64,000 bases of DNA from Geminicoccus roseus DSM 18922 (GTDB taxonomy: Bacteria > Pseudomonadota > Alphaproteobacteria > Geminicoccales > Geminicoccaceae): contig NZ_KE386572.1 in assembly GCF_000427665.1 (NCBI RefSeq), positions 2,318,196 to 2,382,195 of the forward strand, in the 5' to 3' direction. Shown here piece by piece: positions 55,750 through 64,000 of the stretch. Position numbers and translations under genes: made by a program. The notes under the pieces are model-generated. The model ran no database searches, had not been told where the DNA came from, and saw only the letters and a list, made by a program, of their open reading frames with translations. Each line of letters begins with the position of its first letter. Positions within the stretch are counted from its first letter, which is position 1.

Positions 55750-56610
55750 AGCTTCATGGTTTTCGGTCGGCTGATCAGTGATGTAAGACTGGGGGATCTG
55801 GCGAACGCCCATCTGTACTGGCTGTCAGACAGGGGCTAGGTGCGGATCAAGCCGCATCTACCGCATGGCCAGCCGGGACGGCCCCAGAGGACGATCGGCG
55901 GGATCCTGCACATGCTCAAGACCGGCTGGCGCCGCCGGGGTCTCCTGACCCTGGTCCCTCCGGGCGATGGATCCTCCGCCTCCTGCGGATCATGGCGGGA
56001 CGTCCGCCTGCCCACCGGCCGGCCATGACCATCCACAACCGCTACAACAGCCTCCTGGTCGCGGCTCCTTAAAAGATCGGTTCATCCATCGCGTGATGGA
56101 TGATGGGCACGTCGCGGATGGTGGCAGCGTCCGTTCCAGCAGATGGCTGGTAGCTACCCACTGCCAGAGGGACTCCCGATCGACAGCAGCCACATCAAGG
56201 CCCATCGCCCCGCGTCGGAGGGTTGGGCGGGCCGAATGGTGTCAGGCGACCGGCTGCTTGCGGGGCGGCCGGTTGCCTGTGCCCTGACGCCGGGCAACAT
56301 CGCCGACCTTCGCATGACCCTCCCGCTGCGCCGCATGGACCCACCACCTCGGCGGGTCATCGCCAACTAAGCCCCTGATGCCGACAGCCGGCGTGCCTGG
56401 CTCTAGCTCGGCACATCCACGCGGTCATTCTCTCACCGTCAGCCGTACCATCCCCTATCGGCTCGACCGCAAGGCGTACGCCCAAGGCAACCTGTCGAGC
56501 GGCCGTTCGGCCGGCGCAGGAACTGGCGGAGCATCGCCACGCGCTCGCCTCGCCCTGGACTGCCTGGCCATGCTCGCGCCCGTCGCCCTTGCCTCAGCAT
56601 GGGCCTGAAG
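55750..56610 (+). pseudogene. Degenerate IS5-type transposase
   Basis: Fragments in order and in different frames match IS5-family transposases. RIKPHLPHGQPGRP and TIGGILHMLKTGWRRRG are near 55843-55940. TIHNRYNS is near 56030. LPIDSSHIKAHRPASEGW, holding the first catalytic Asp, is near 56164. GNIADLRM comes next, and a tail that reads like YRLDRKAYAQGN and RNWRSIATR lies after 56450. A TAG interrupts the beginning. It sits directly after the IS481-like remnant, so this is a small graveyard of insertion sequences. Confidence 0.7.
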
Positions 56611-56756
56611 GAGTTCCCTGCCCGGGCGTCGTTGCCGGCACGGGCTCGATTTCCGGCGGAGGCTGCTGTTCATGCATGGGGCACCTGCCCCCGACAGCGT
56701 TCGCGCCGCCGCTTGGCAGCGGCGGGACGATCGTTGCCAGCGTCAGAAGGCCGGGA

Positions 56757-57242
56757 TCAGAGGGCGGCCAGCAGCTTGTCAGCGCCGGTCACTTCCATCA
56801 CGCCCGGGCTCTCCTCGACGTTGAGGATCTTCACCACGCCGTCCTCGAGCAGCATGGAATAGCGCAGCGAGCGGATGCCAAGCCCGGCGCCGGAGCCGTC
56901 CAGCTCCATGCCGATCGCCTTGGTGAAGGTGCCGTTGCCATCCGCCAGCATCTGCACCCGGCCCTGGACATCGTTGGCCTTGGCCCACTGGTCGAGGACG
57001 AAGGCGTCGTTGACGGCGACGCAGGCGATGGTCTCGATCCCCTTGGCCTTCAGTTCCTCGGCATGCTCCAGGAAGCTGGGCAGGTGGCGGGAGTGGCAGG
57101 TCGGGGTGAAGGCACCCGGAACCGCGAACAGAACCGCCTTCTTGCCGCTGAACAGCTGGGTGGTGGTGACGTCGTCCAGCCCGTCGGCCGTCCGCACCTT
57201 GAACTTGGCCTCAGGCAGCCGATCGCCCACACGGATCGCCAT
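56757..57242 (-). CDS. Peroxiredoxin, Prx5/AhpE-like type
   Basis: A 161-residue thiol peroxidase of the Prx5 branch. The peroxidatic Cys49 lies in PGAFTPTCHSRHLPSF. The following block KGIETIACVAVNDAFVLDQW and the end ESPGVMEVTGADKLL are typical. It reduces peroxides using glutaredoxin or glutathione; no second conserved Cys is seen. The ATG at 57242 is the family start; the frame is open further upstream without sense. Confidence 0.92.
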   Translation of the reverse strand: MAIRVGDRLPEAKFKVRTADGLDDVTTTQLFSGKKAVLFAVPGAFTPTCHSRHLPSFLEHAEELKAKGIETIACVAVNDAFVLDQWAKANDVQGRVQMLADGNGTFTKAIGMELDGSGAGLGIRSLRYSMLLEDGVVKILNVEESPGVMEVTGADKLLAAL

Positions 57243-57446
57243 GTCTTGTTCTTCCTGTCGTCGGGCCCCCGGAACGAGCCGGGAGCGCTCCTTGTCCACG
57301 ATGGGGCATGATCGCCCGTGGCGCAGAGATGGAACGCCCCGCTCGCCGGCGCAACTCCCCCTTCCATGCCCGACGGACGGGAGAAGACGCACGAAGCTGC
57401 GCACGAGCATCTTGGCGCATCGCGCATTGGCCCCTATCTCCGGGGT

Positions 57447-58022
57447 ATGGCTTCGCAGGACCAGACCAGCACCCACTTCACCGGCATGATGCTGATCGCC
57501 ATGCCCAGCATGGCCGATTCACGCTTCGCAAAGTCGGTGGTCTATGTCTGCTCGCACTCGGAAGAGGGCGCGATGGGCATCGTCGTCAACCAGGTCATCG
57601 ACCAGCTGCGCCTGCCGGCCGTGCTCCAGCAGCTCGGCATCGAGGGAGCCGGGCGACCGGAGGACCAGCCGGTGCATGTCGGCGGGCCCGTCGAGAGCAA
57701 TCGTGGCTTCGTCCTGCATTCCGCCGATTACCGGCTGGATTCGACCCTGCAGATCGACGAAACGTTCGCCCTCACCGCGACGGTCGAGATCCTGCGGGCG
57801 ATCGCCGAGGGCAAGGGCCCAAGCCGGCTCGTGCTGGCGCTGGGCTATGCCGGCTGGGCGCCGGGCCAGCTCGATGCCGAGGTCCTGGACAATGGCTGGC
57901 TTCTGGCGCCGGGCGATGCCGACATCGTGTTCGGCCGCGACGACGACGACAAGTGGAACCAGGCGCTGGCCAAGCTGAAGGTCGACCCGATCCTCCTGTC
58001 CGGGGCCAGCGGCCACGCCTGA
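57447..58022 (+). CDS. yqgE: YqgE/AlgH family protein
   Basis: A 191-residue soluble protein. The blocks TGMMLIAMPSMADSRFAKSV, GIVVNQ, VHVGGPVESNRGFVLHS and LGYAGWAPGQLDAEVLDNGW are characteristic of YqgE/AlgH. The function is not established. The ATG at 57447 is preferred. It is divergent from the peroxiredoxin gene, with about 200 bases between the starts. Confidence 0.92.
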   Translation: MASQDQTSTHFTGMMLIAMPSMADSRFAKSVVYVCSHSEEGAMGIVVNQVIDQLRLPAVLQQLGIEGAGRPEDQPVHVGGPVESNRGFVLHSADYRLDSTLQIDETFALTATVEILRAIAEGKGPSRLVLALGYAGWAPGQLDAEVLDNGWLLAPGDADIVFGRDDDDKWNQALAKLKVDPILLSGASGHA

Positions 58023-58045
58023 CGGGAGGCGGAAGCGATCCTTGA

Positions 58046-58066
58046 GGGCCCGCCCGTGGCAGGCCC
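58046..58066. terminator. Hairpin between convergent yqgE and the HlyD gene
   Basis: A 9-bp stem with one mismatch (GGGCCCGCC with GGCAGGCCC) and a 3-base loop lies midway between the two stops. It could act in both directions. Confidence 0.4.
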
Positions 58067-58082
58067 CCGGCCGTTCCAGCCC

Positions 58083-59456
58083 TCAGCGTTCACGCAGCGC
58101 CTCGGAGCGAGCGCGCAGGATCGGCTTCAGCAGATAGTCCATCACCGTCTTCTTGCCGGTCAGGATGTCCACCTGCGCGGTCATGCCCGGGATGATCTCC
58201 AGGGGCCGTTCCTCGGTCCCCAGATAGGCCCTCTCGGTCCGCACCCGGACCCGGAAGAAGGTCTCGCCGCGCTCGTCGGCCAGCGTGTCGGCGCTGATGT
58301 CCTCGACCCGGCCCTGCATCCCGCCATAGATCGAGTAGTCGTAGGCGGTGACCTTCACCGTTGCCGGCAGGCCCGGGCGCAGGAAGGCGATGTCGGAGGG
58401 GCGCACCATTGCCTCGACCAGCAGCGTGTCCTCGATGGGCACGATCTCCATGATCTCGCCGCCCGGCGGCAGCACCCCGCCCACGGTGTTGATCTTGATC
58501 TGCTTGATCAGGCCGCGGACCGGGGAGCGTACCTCGGTACGACGGACCTGGTCGGCGCCGGCTGACACCATTTCCTTGATGCTCTGCAGCTCGGTCCGCT
58601 TCAGGGTCAGCTCGCGCAAGGATTCCGAGCGGAACTCGCTCTGGACCGCCTGGATCCGGTGGTTGGCCTCCTGGAGGGCGGCCTCCGCCCGAGGCTTTTG
58701 CAGCCGTGCCTGGTCGAGCGAGGACTGCAGGTCCAGGACCTGCCGGCGCAGCCGCAGCACGTCCATCTTGGAGAAGATGCCCTTGGCGGCCAGCGGGGTC
58801 GCCATGTCGAGTTCCTGGGTCGCCAGTTCCAGGGAGGCGGCCAGGCTCTGCTCCTTGTTGGCAAGCTCGGTCAGCTCGTTCTCACGCTGCTCGACCTGCC
58901 GGCGGAGGACGGAGATCTGGTCGTTCAGCTGGTCCTGGCGCGACTGGAAGAGGCTGAGCTCGCTTCGCGCCAGCATCGGGGCATTGTCCATCACCTCGTC
59001 GGGAAACTCGAGCTCGCGCCCGTCGATCTGCGCCTGCAGCCGCTCGACTGAAGCAAGGAGGCCCCAGTAGCGGATCATGTTCTCCCGGTAGTCGCTGGCG
59101 GCCCGGACGTTGTCGATGCGCGCCACCACCTGGTCCTTTTCGACCAGATCGCCCTCCCGCACCAGCGTCGCGGCCAGGATGCCGCCTTCCAGGTTCTGGA
59201 CGATCTGCACCTGCCGGGAGGGGATGACCCGCCCCTGGCCATGGGTCACCTCGTCCAGGGTCGCCCACTGCGCCCACCAGAAGAACACCACCACGAACGC
59301 CACCACGCACCAGAGGATCAGGTGGCTGAACAGCCGCGGCTTCCAGCGCGAGGCGCCATGGGCGCCCGGGATGAAGGCCTGCTCCGGGCCGCCGCCGAGC
59401 GACCAGCCCTTGGGGGCGGGGACCGGGTTGCGCCCGGCCTGTCTGGTCGCCATCAA
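58083..59456 (-). CDS. Type I secretion membrane-fusion protein (HlyD family)
   Basis: A 457-residue adaptor with one N-terminal membrane helix (about residues 42-62, LILWCVVAFVVVFFWWAQWA). A lipoyl-like half (GRVIPSRQVQIVQNLEGGIL), long periplasmic coiled coils (about residues 120-290) and the beta-barrel end (GMTAQVDILTGKKTVMDYLL) follow. It links the ABC exporter to an outer-membrane channel. Its start overlaps the end of the ABC gene by four bases (ATGA). Confidence 0.94.
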   Translation of the reverse strand: MMATRQAGRNPVPAPKGWSLGGGPEQAFIPGAHGASRWKPRLFSHLILWCVVAFVVVFFWWAQWATLDEVTHGQGRVIPSRQVQIVQNLEGGILAATLVREGDLVEKDQVVARIDNVRAASDYRENMIRYWGLLASVERLQAQIDGRELEFPDEVMDNAPMLARSELSLFQSRQDQLNDQISVLRRQVEQRENELTELANKEQSLAASLELATQELDMATPLAAKGIFSKMDVLRLRRQVLDLQSSLDQARLQKPRAEAALQEANHRIQAVQSEFRSESLRELTLKRTELQSIKEMVSAGADQVRRTEVRSPVRGLIKQIKINTVGGVLPPGGEIMEIVPIEDTLLVEAMVRPSDIAFLRPGLPATVKVTAYDYSIYGGMQGRVEDISADTLADERGETFFRVRVRTERAYLGTEERPLEIIPGMTAQVDILTGKKTVMDYLLKPILRARSEALRER

Positions 59457-61726
59457 CGCTCTCCTCGGATCTGGCCGGACGACAACGCCTTGAGCACCTT
59501 CTCCTTCGGTCCGTCGGCGGCGACCTTGCCGTTGTCGATCACCAGGATGCGCTCGGCCAGGGTGAGCATCGACTGGCGATGGGTGACCAGCAGCACGGTC
59601 CGGCCGGCGATCTCCCGGGCAAGGCGCGCCTTCAGCCGGTTCTCGGCCCCGGTGTCCATGGCGCTGGTGGGCTCGTCCAGGATCAGCACGGGCGGATCCA
59701 GCAGCATGGCGCGCGCCACCGCCACCGCCTGGCGCTGGCCGCCGGACAGGGCCTCGCCCCGTTCGCCGACATGCAGGTCGTAGCCCATCGGGTGCCGGGT
59801 GGCGAACTCCTCCACGCCGGAAATCCGCGCCGCCCGCAGCACCGCCTGGTCGTCGACGAAGGCGGCGCCCAGGGTGATGTTGTCGCGCAGGCTGCCCTGG
59901 AAGAGATAGACGTCCTGCGGCACGCAGCCGATGCTGCGGCGCAGGTCCGCCGGGTCGAGCTGGCGCACGTCGGTGCCGTCGATCAGGACCGCGCCCTCCT
60001 GCGGCTCATAGAGGCCCAGCACCAGCTTCTCGATGGTGGTCTTGCCCGAGCCGATCCGCCCGATCAGCGCGACCCGCTCGCCCGCCGAGATCTTGAACGA
60101 CACGTTCTGCAGGGCCGGCAGCTTCTGGTTCGGGTAGGTGAAGGTGACGTTCTTGAACTCGATGTCGCCGCGCAGCGACGGCCGGTGCACGAACCGGCTG
60201 CCTTCCGGCCGCTCGGTCGGCAGCGCCATGATGTTGTTCAGGGTCTCCAGGGAGGTGCGCGACTGGTGGAAGCGGGTGAGCAGGGCGGCCACCTGCCCGA
60301 GCGGCGCCATTGCCCGGCTGCCGATGATGGTGCAGGCGATCAGGGCGCCCACGGTCAGTTCGCCCTCGGCGATCTTGTAGACCCCCATCACCACCATGCC
60401 GACATAGACGAGGTTCGCGGAGGTCGCGGCGAAATTGACGGTCAGCGACGAGAGGAACCGCGCCTTGTTGGCGGTCTGGGCGGTGGTCGCCACCAGCCGC
60501 TCCCAGCTGCGCTGCATCCGTCCCTCGGCGGCCACGCTCTTGATGGTCTCCAGGCCGTTGATGGCCTCGACCAGCAGGCCGTGCTTCATCGAGGTCTCGC
60601 GGAAGCTTTCCTTGACGATCCGGTCGAGCGGCAGCTGCATGAGCAGTCCTACCCCCAGCACCAGCGGCACGGCGATGCCCGGGATGATGACGAGGTCGCC
60701 GCCGATCAGGAACACGATCGCCAGGAACAGGACGATGAACGGCAGGTCGACCAGGGCAGTCACGGTGGCCGAGGTGAAGAAGTCCCGCAGCGTCTCGAAT
60801 TCCCGCAGGTTGCTGGCGAATGCGCCGGCCGAGGCCGGGCGGCTGGCCAGCCGGATGCCCATGACCTGCTCGAAGATCCGGCTCGCCATCACGACATCCG
60901 AGGCGCGCCCGGCGGTATCCACAAAATAGCCGCGCGCCGTCTTCAGGATGAAGTCGAAGGCGAAGATGATCAGGGCGCCGATCGCCAGCACCCATAAGGT
61001 TTCCAGCGCGTTGTTCGGCACGACCCGGTCGTACACGTTCATGACGAACAGCGGCGAAACCAGGGAGAAGACGTTGATCAGCAGCGCCGCGATCAGGACC
61101 TCGATATAGACCGGCCACTGCTTGAACAGGGTCGACCAGAACCAGTGGTCGCCGAAGCGCGGGGCTGGATTGCGCTTGTCCCGCTCGTTCAGCTCCAGCT
61201 CGGGCCGGGCGAAGAAGGCATGGCCGATATAGATCCGCTCCAGCTCGGCCAGGTTGATCTCGCGCACGCCCAGCCCGGTCTCCGGCACGATGATCCGGAC
61301 CTTGTCGTCGTCGCGGGAAATCAGCACGCAGCTGCGCCGGTCGCGCAGGAGCAGCACGCAGGGCAGCGCCAGCTCGTCGATGTCGCGCAGGCCGCGGCGG
61401 ACCAGCTTGGCGTCCAGCCCGGCGCGCTCGGCGGCGCGGGGGAACAGGGCGGGGGTGAGCCGCTCGTCCTCCAGGGGCAGGCCGGCCCGCAGCGCGTCCG
61501 CCGACGAGGCGCGATCGAGCAGATGGGTGAGGGCCACCAGGCTGGCCAAGAGCGGATCGTCGATCTGCGCCGTGGAGGTGCGGATCCGCCACTGGGGCTG
61601 CTGCGGCTTGGGCGCGTCCGCTGCACGCGCCGGCGGAACCGGGTCGGCCGCGGCATTCGGATCCGCGGTCGGGTCGGCCACCGTGCGTTCGGATCCACCT
61701 TCTGGCTGGATCTCCGTCATCATCAT
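59453..61726 (-). CDS. Type I secretion ABC exporter (LapB/LssB-like)
   Basis: A 757-residue transporter with an N-terminal C39-like domain (about residues 50-190) that lacks the protease Cys, so it probably only binds substrate. Six membrane helices follow, then the ATPase. Walker A is ALIGRIGSGKTTIEKL; the unusual GRIGSGK form is typical of the LapB/LssB branch, which secretes very large adhesins. The signature is ALSGGQRQAVAVARAM and Walker B VLILDEPTSAMD. It is divergent from the TolC-like gene. No obvious substrate is encoded in the window. Confidence 0.93.
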   Translation of the reverse strand: MMMTEIQPEGGSERTVADPTADPNAAADPVPPARAADAPKPQQPQWRIRTSTAQIDDPLLASLVALTHLLDRASSADALRAGLPLEDERLTPALFPRAAERAGLDAKLVRRGLRDIDELALPCVLLLRDRRSCVLISRDDDKVRIIVPETGLGVREINLAELERIYIGHAFFARPELELNERDKRNPAPRFGDHWFWSTLFKQWPVYIEVLIAALLINVFSLVSPLFVMNVYDRVVPNNALETLWVLAIGALIIFAFDFILKTARGYFVDTAGRASDVVMASRIFEQVMGIRLASRPASAGAFASNLREFETLRDFFTSATVTALVDLPFIVLFLAIVFLIGGDLVIIPGIAVPLVLGVGLLMQLPLDRIVKESFRETSMKHGLLVEAINGLETIKSVAAEGRMQRSWERLVATTAQTANKARFLSSLTVNFAATSANLVYVGMVVMGVYKIAEGELTVGALIACTIIGSRAMAPLGQVAALLTRFHQSRTSLETLNNIMALPTERPEGSRFVHRPSLRGDIEFKNVTFTYPNQKLPALQNVSFKISAGERVALIGRIGSGKTTIEKLVLGLYEPQEGAVLIDGTDVRQLDPADLRRSIGCVPQDVYLFQGSLRDNITLGAAFVDDQAVLRAARISGVEEFATRHPMGYDLHVGERGEALSGGQRQAVAVARAMLLDPPVLILDEPTSAMDTGAENRLKARLAREIAGRTVLLVTHRQSMLTLAERILVIDNGKVAADGPKEKVLKALSSGQIRGER

Positions 61727-62046
61727 TCCTCGAACGTCAAACCACGATCACGCCACTGCCGCAGCGGCTGCCGGCCCGCCTGTGATACTTAGGGCACAAG
61801 GCCAGCCATCGGCGTTCTACCACCGACAGGTTAGCTTTCCCTTCCCATTCTCGCTTCTTAAACACAAGCTGTCGCAGCGTTGCTCCTGCGCACCATTCCG
61901 ATCACGAGATCATGAGTGGCGGGCGGCGCAACAAGTGGGATTTCCATGGGTGGTGCCGTTGACGCGTGTTCACGGGAAAGACTATCCAGGGTTGAAAGGG
62001 TTGCAAGCCCTTTCCCGGATGAAGCGATTCAGGGCGGAATGATCGG
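61727..62046. other. Divergent region between the ABC exporter and TolC-like genes
   Basis: About 320 bases with two opposed upstream regions. A stem of 7 bp, GAAAGGG and CCCTTTC with loop TTGCAAG (61994-62014), lies about 33 bases before the TolC-like start and may be an operator or a leader hairpin. No gene is seen. Confidence 0.35.
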
Positions 62047-63735
62047 ATGCGAACGTACCTAGGACGGCTCCCGGCACGAGTGTGGGTCGGCTTGCTGACG
62101 ACCACGGCGCTCGTCCTGGTCGCCGGTTCGGGCGAGGCCGCGACGATCGCCGACACCGTCCGTGCAACCATCACCAGCAATCCGGAGATCGGGGTGGTCC
62201 GCAACGACCGCCTCGCCGTTGACCAGGAGCTGCAGCAGGCGCGCGCGCTGGGGCTGCCGACCATCGATCTGCGGGTGGCCGGAGGACCGGAATACACCAA
62301 CTCGGTCGGAACCCGGGCGCGTGACGACAGCAATGGCCGGTTCCGCAGCGATGCGTCCCTGACCCTGACCCAGCGCGTCTTCGACGGCGGCGCCACCCGC
62401 AGCGAGATCGACCGCCAGCTCGCGCGGGTCGACAGTGCCGCCCACCGGGTCCGGGAAGCGGCCGAGTTCATCGCCCTGGACGGAATCCAGAGCCATCTCG
62501 ACATCCTGCGCAATCAGGAGCTGATCGCGCTTGCCGACACCAACGTGGCGGACCATCGGCGGATCCTGGGCGAGGTGCGCGACCTCGAATCGGGCGGCAC
62601 CACCGGCATTGCCGACGTCCGCCAGGCCGAAGCCCGTCTCGCGGCGGCGGTCGACAGCCTGGAGCAGATCCGCGGTGATCTTGCCAATGCCGGGGCCACC
62701 TACCTGCAGGTGGTCGGCATGCCGCCGGTCGATCTGGAACTGGAGATCCCGCCGGTCGAGGCGCTGCCGTCCGGCATGGAAGCGGCGGCCCTGCGTGCCT
62801 CGACGTCCAATCCGACCGTGCTGATCGCGGCTTCCGACGTGGACGTGGCCGCCGCCGAGGTCCGGGCCGCCAAGGCCGGCTACTTCCCGCGCCTGAACGT
62901 CGAGGCCGGCGCCACCACGGCCGACAACGTGAACGGCCTGGACGGCAGCGACGTGAACGGCCAGGTGCTCCTGGTCATGCGCTACAACCTGTTCCGGGGC
63001 GGGGCGGATATCGCGCAGGAACGCGAGGCGTTCCACCGCCTGAACGAGGCCCGTTCGTCCCTGGCGCGGGTGCGGCGTCAGGCGGAGGAGGACGCGCGCA
63101 ACGCCTACATCACCCTGGCTACCGCCAGGGCCCGGGTGGCGACGCTGCGCGATCAGGTCGAGGCTAACCGCCGGACGCGCGACGCCTACGCAGATCAGTT
63201 CATCGTCGGTCAGCGCACGCTCCTGGACCTGCTCGACGCGGAGAACGAGCTGTTCGTTTCCCGGGTCAATCTGACCACCACGGAATACCAGGAACGGTTC
63301 GCGGTGTACCGCGCCATCACGGTGACTGGTGCGCTCCTGGATACGCTGGGAGTCGACCGGCCGCGCGAGGACATCAACATCGAGCGCACGCCGGAGATCG
63401 TCCACACGCCGGAACGGATCGCCGCAAAGACCCAGCAGCTCTACAGCCCGAGCGCTGAAGCGCGGCCCCTGCGCGGAGCAGAAGCCGGTGAGCCGTCCCC
63501 GCTGCCCGACAATCCCGGGCTGGCCGGCGCCATCGCTCCGGTGGAGGAGGCGACGGCCGATGCGGTGGTCGAGCCGGCGGCTCCTCCGGTCACGGCGGTC
63601 GACACGGGCGATCTGGCGGCGGTGGAGCCGACCGCCGGGCCTGTCACCCCTGCTGCCCCGGCCCCCGCGCCTGCCCAGGGCGGTGCGTCCTACGACGACT
63701 TTGGAAGCTTCTGGAGCGCGATCACCGGAGACTGA
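62047..63735 (+). CDS. TolC-family outer-membrane channel protein
   Basis: A 562-residue outer-membrane efflux protein. A signal peptide (VWVGLLTTTALVLVAGSGEA) is followed by two TolC repeats with long helices. The first repeat has LTQRVFDGGATRSEIDRQ and the second MRYNLFRGGADIAQEREA. The conserved AYADQFIVGQRTLLDLLDAE lies near residue 380. A Pro/Ala-rich tail of about 100 residues ends in SYDDFGSFWSAITGD. It is divergent from the type I ABC gene and is likely its outer-membrane partner. Confidence 0.93.
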   Translation: MRTYLGRLPARVWVGLLTTTALVLVAGSGEAATIADTVRATITSNPEIGVVRNDRLAVDQELQQARALGLPTIDLRVAGGPEYTNSVGTRARDDSNGRFRSDASLTLTQRVFDGGATRSEIDRQLARVDSAAHRVREAAEFIALDGIQSHLDILRNQELIALADTNVADHRRILGEVRDLESGGTTGIADVRQAEARLAAAVDSLEQIRGDLANAGATYLQVVGMPPVDLELEIPPVEALPSGMEAAALRASTSNPTVLIAASDVDVAAAEVRAAKAGYFPRLNVEAGATTADNVNGLDGSDVNGQVLLVMRYNLFRGGADIAQEREAFHRLNEARSSLARVRRQAEEDARNAYITLATARARVATLRDQVEANRRTRDAYADQFIVGQRTLLDLLDAENELFVSRVNLTTTEYQERFAVYRAITVTGALLDTLGVDRPREDINIERTPEIVHTPERIAAKTQQLYSPSAEARPLRGAEAGEPSPLPDNPGLAGAIAPVEEATADAVVEPAAPPVTAVDTGDLAAVEPTAGPVTPAAPAPAPAQGGASYDDFGSFWSAITGD

Positions 63736-63934
63736 TGCCGGCCGAGCGAGGAGGAGGCACGCGTCAGCTTTCTCGCTGGGCAAGAAGAGACTCCGGCCAT
63801 CGTCCCGGCTCGGCTCGGGCAGGCTGGACCGTTCCGTCGATCAGGGTTAAGCCGGCTTCCATCCGGGCGTCTGGTCCTTCCCGCACGGCGTGGGCAGGGC
63901 CTCGCCAGCCGACTGCCGAGGGTGAGGGTTCTGC

Positions 63935-64000
63935 ATGGTGATCAGGCCGGTCGCGTTGGTGATCCTCGATGGCTGGGGGGAGCGGGACGACCCGACCGAC
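63935..64000 (+). CDS. gpmI: 2,3-bisphosphoglycerate-independent phosphoglycerate mutase (5' end only)
   Basis: Only the first 22 codons are in the window. They read IRPVALVILDGWGERDDPTD after MV, where the LVILDGWG motif with the first metal-binding Asp is the hallmark of GpmI. The ribosome site GAGGGTGAGGG is just upstream. The gene runs off the right edge. The 63736-63934 gap holds its upstream region. Confidence 0.85.
   Translation, partial: MVIRPVALVILDGWGERDDPTD

Overview
The window is GC-rich chromosomal DNA from an alphaproteobacterium. The evidence is a very large NAD-glutamate dehydrogenase (about 1600 residues), an RpoH-type heat-shock sigma factor, a lipid A/Kdo gene block, TRAP transporters and a HisKA_2 histidine kinase with a single-domain response regulator. 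A Rhodospirillales or Geminicoccales type of organism is my guess; no marker here fixes the genus. It is mostly ordinary, densely packed chromosome with a few decayed patches and no prophage, CRISPR array or plasmid genes.

Layout. 0-3.6 kb: a sugar/polyol operon (zinc dehydrogenase, FGGY kinase, SorC regulator). 3.7-9.1 kb: tRNA-Ala(CGC), yggT-DUF167-folD, a metallo-beta-lactamase-fold hydrolase, an exported DUF1194 protein, then efp and epmA placed head to head. 9.1-15.9 kb: an AT-rich gap and an OatA-like acyltransferase, an Atm1-type ABC exporter, an MFS permease, DUF1328 and Lin0512 genes. 16.4-18.4 kb: a compact signalling trio (methanogen-output-domain protein, HisKA_2 kinase, receiver). 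18.4-21.3 kb: aldehyde dehydrogenase, tRNA-Arg(CCG), MetX-like hydrolase. 21.3-23.1 kb: two broken genes, a PLP decarboxylase and an amidase. 23.3-27.7 kb: a DctQ-DctM-DctP TRAP operon, a DUF4242 gene and a LysR regulator. 27.7-34.1 kb (minus strand): a PmtA-like methyltransferase, msbA, a DUF374 acyltransferase, waaA, lpxK and rpoH. 34.4-41.6 kb: a sugar epimerase-like protein, a DddP-like M24 metalloprotein and NAD-GDH. 41.6-49.6 kb: FAD oxidoreductase, chrA, VOC protein, DUF3072, TetR with an enoyl-CoA hydratase, a secreted orphan protein, an AI-2E family permease and hutH. 49.9-54.4 kb: a hybrid kinase, tenA under a TPP riboswitch, and an SDR. 54.7-56.6 kb: remains of IS481- and IS5-type transposases. 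56.8-64 kb: peroxiredoxin, yqgE, a LapB/LssB-type type I secretion system with a divergent TolC-like gene, and the start of gpmI.

The points most worth a second look are: the DddP-like protein, whose six metal ligands and catalytic Asp keep the DddP spacing as I remember it; the apparent lack of a standard start codon for full-length MsbA; the efp/epmA pair in an alphaproteobacterium; the MetOD1-kinase-receiver trio; and a minus-strand intrinsic terminator about 500 bases past the Atm1-like gene that could end a long 3' UTR or a small RNA. I did not find a wholly new multi-gene system that I could defend.
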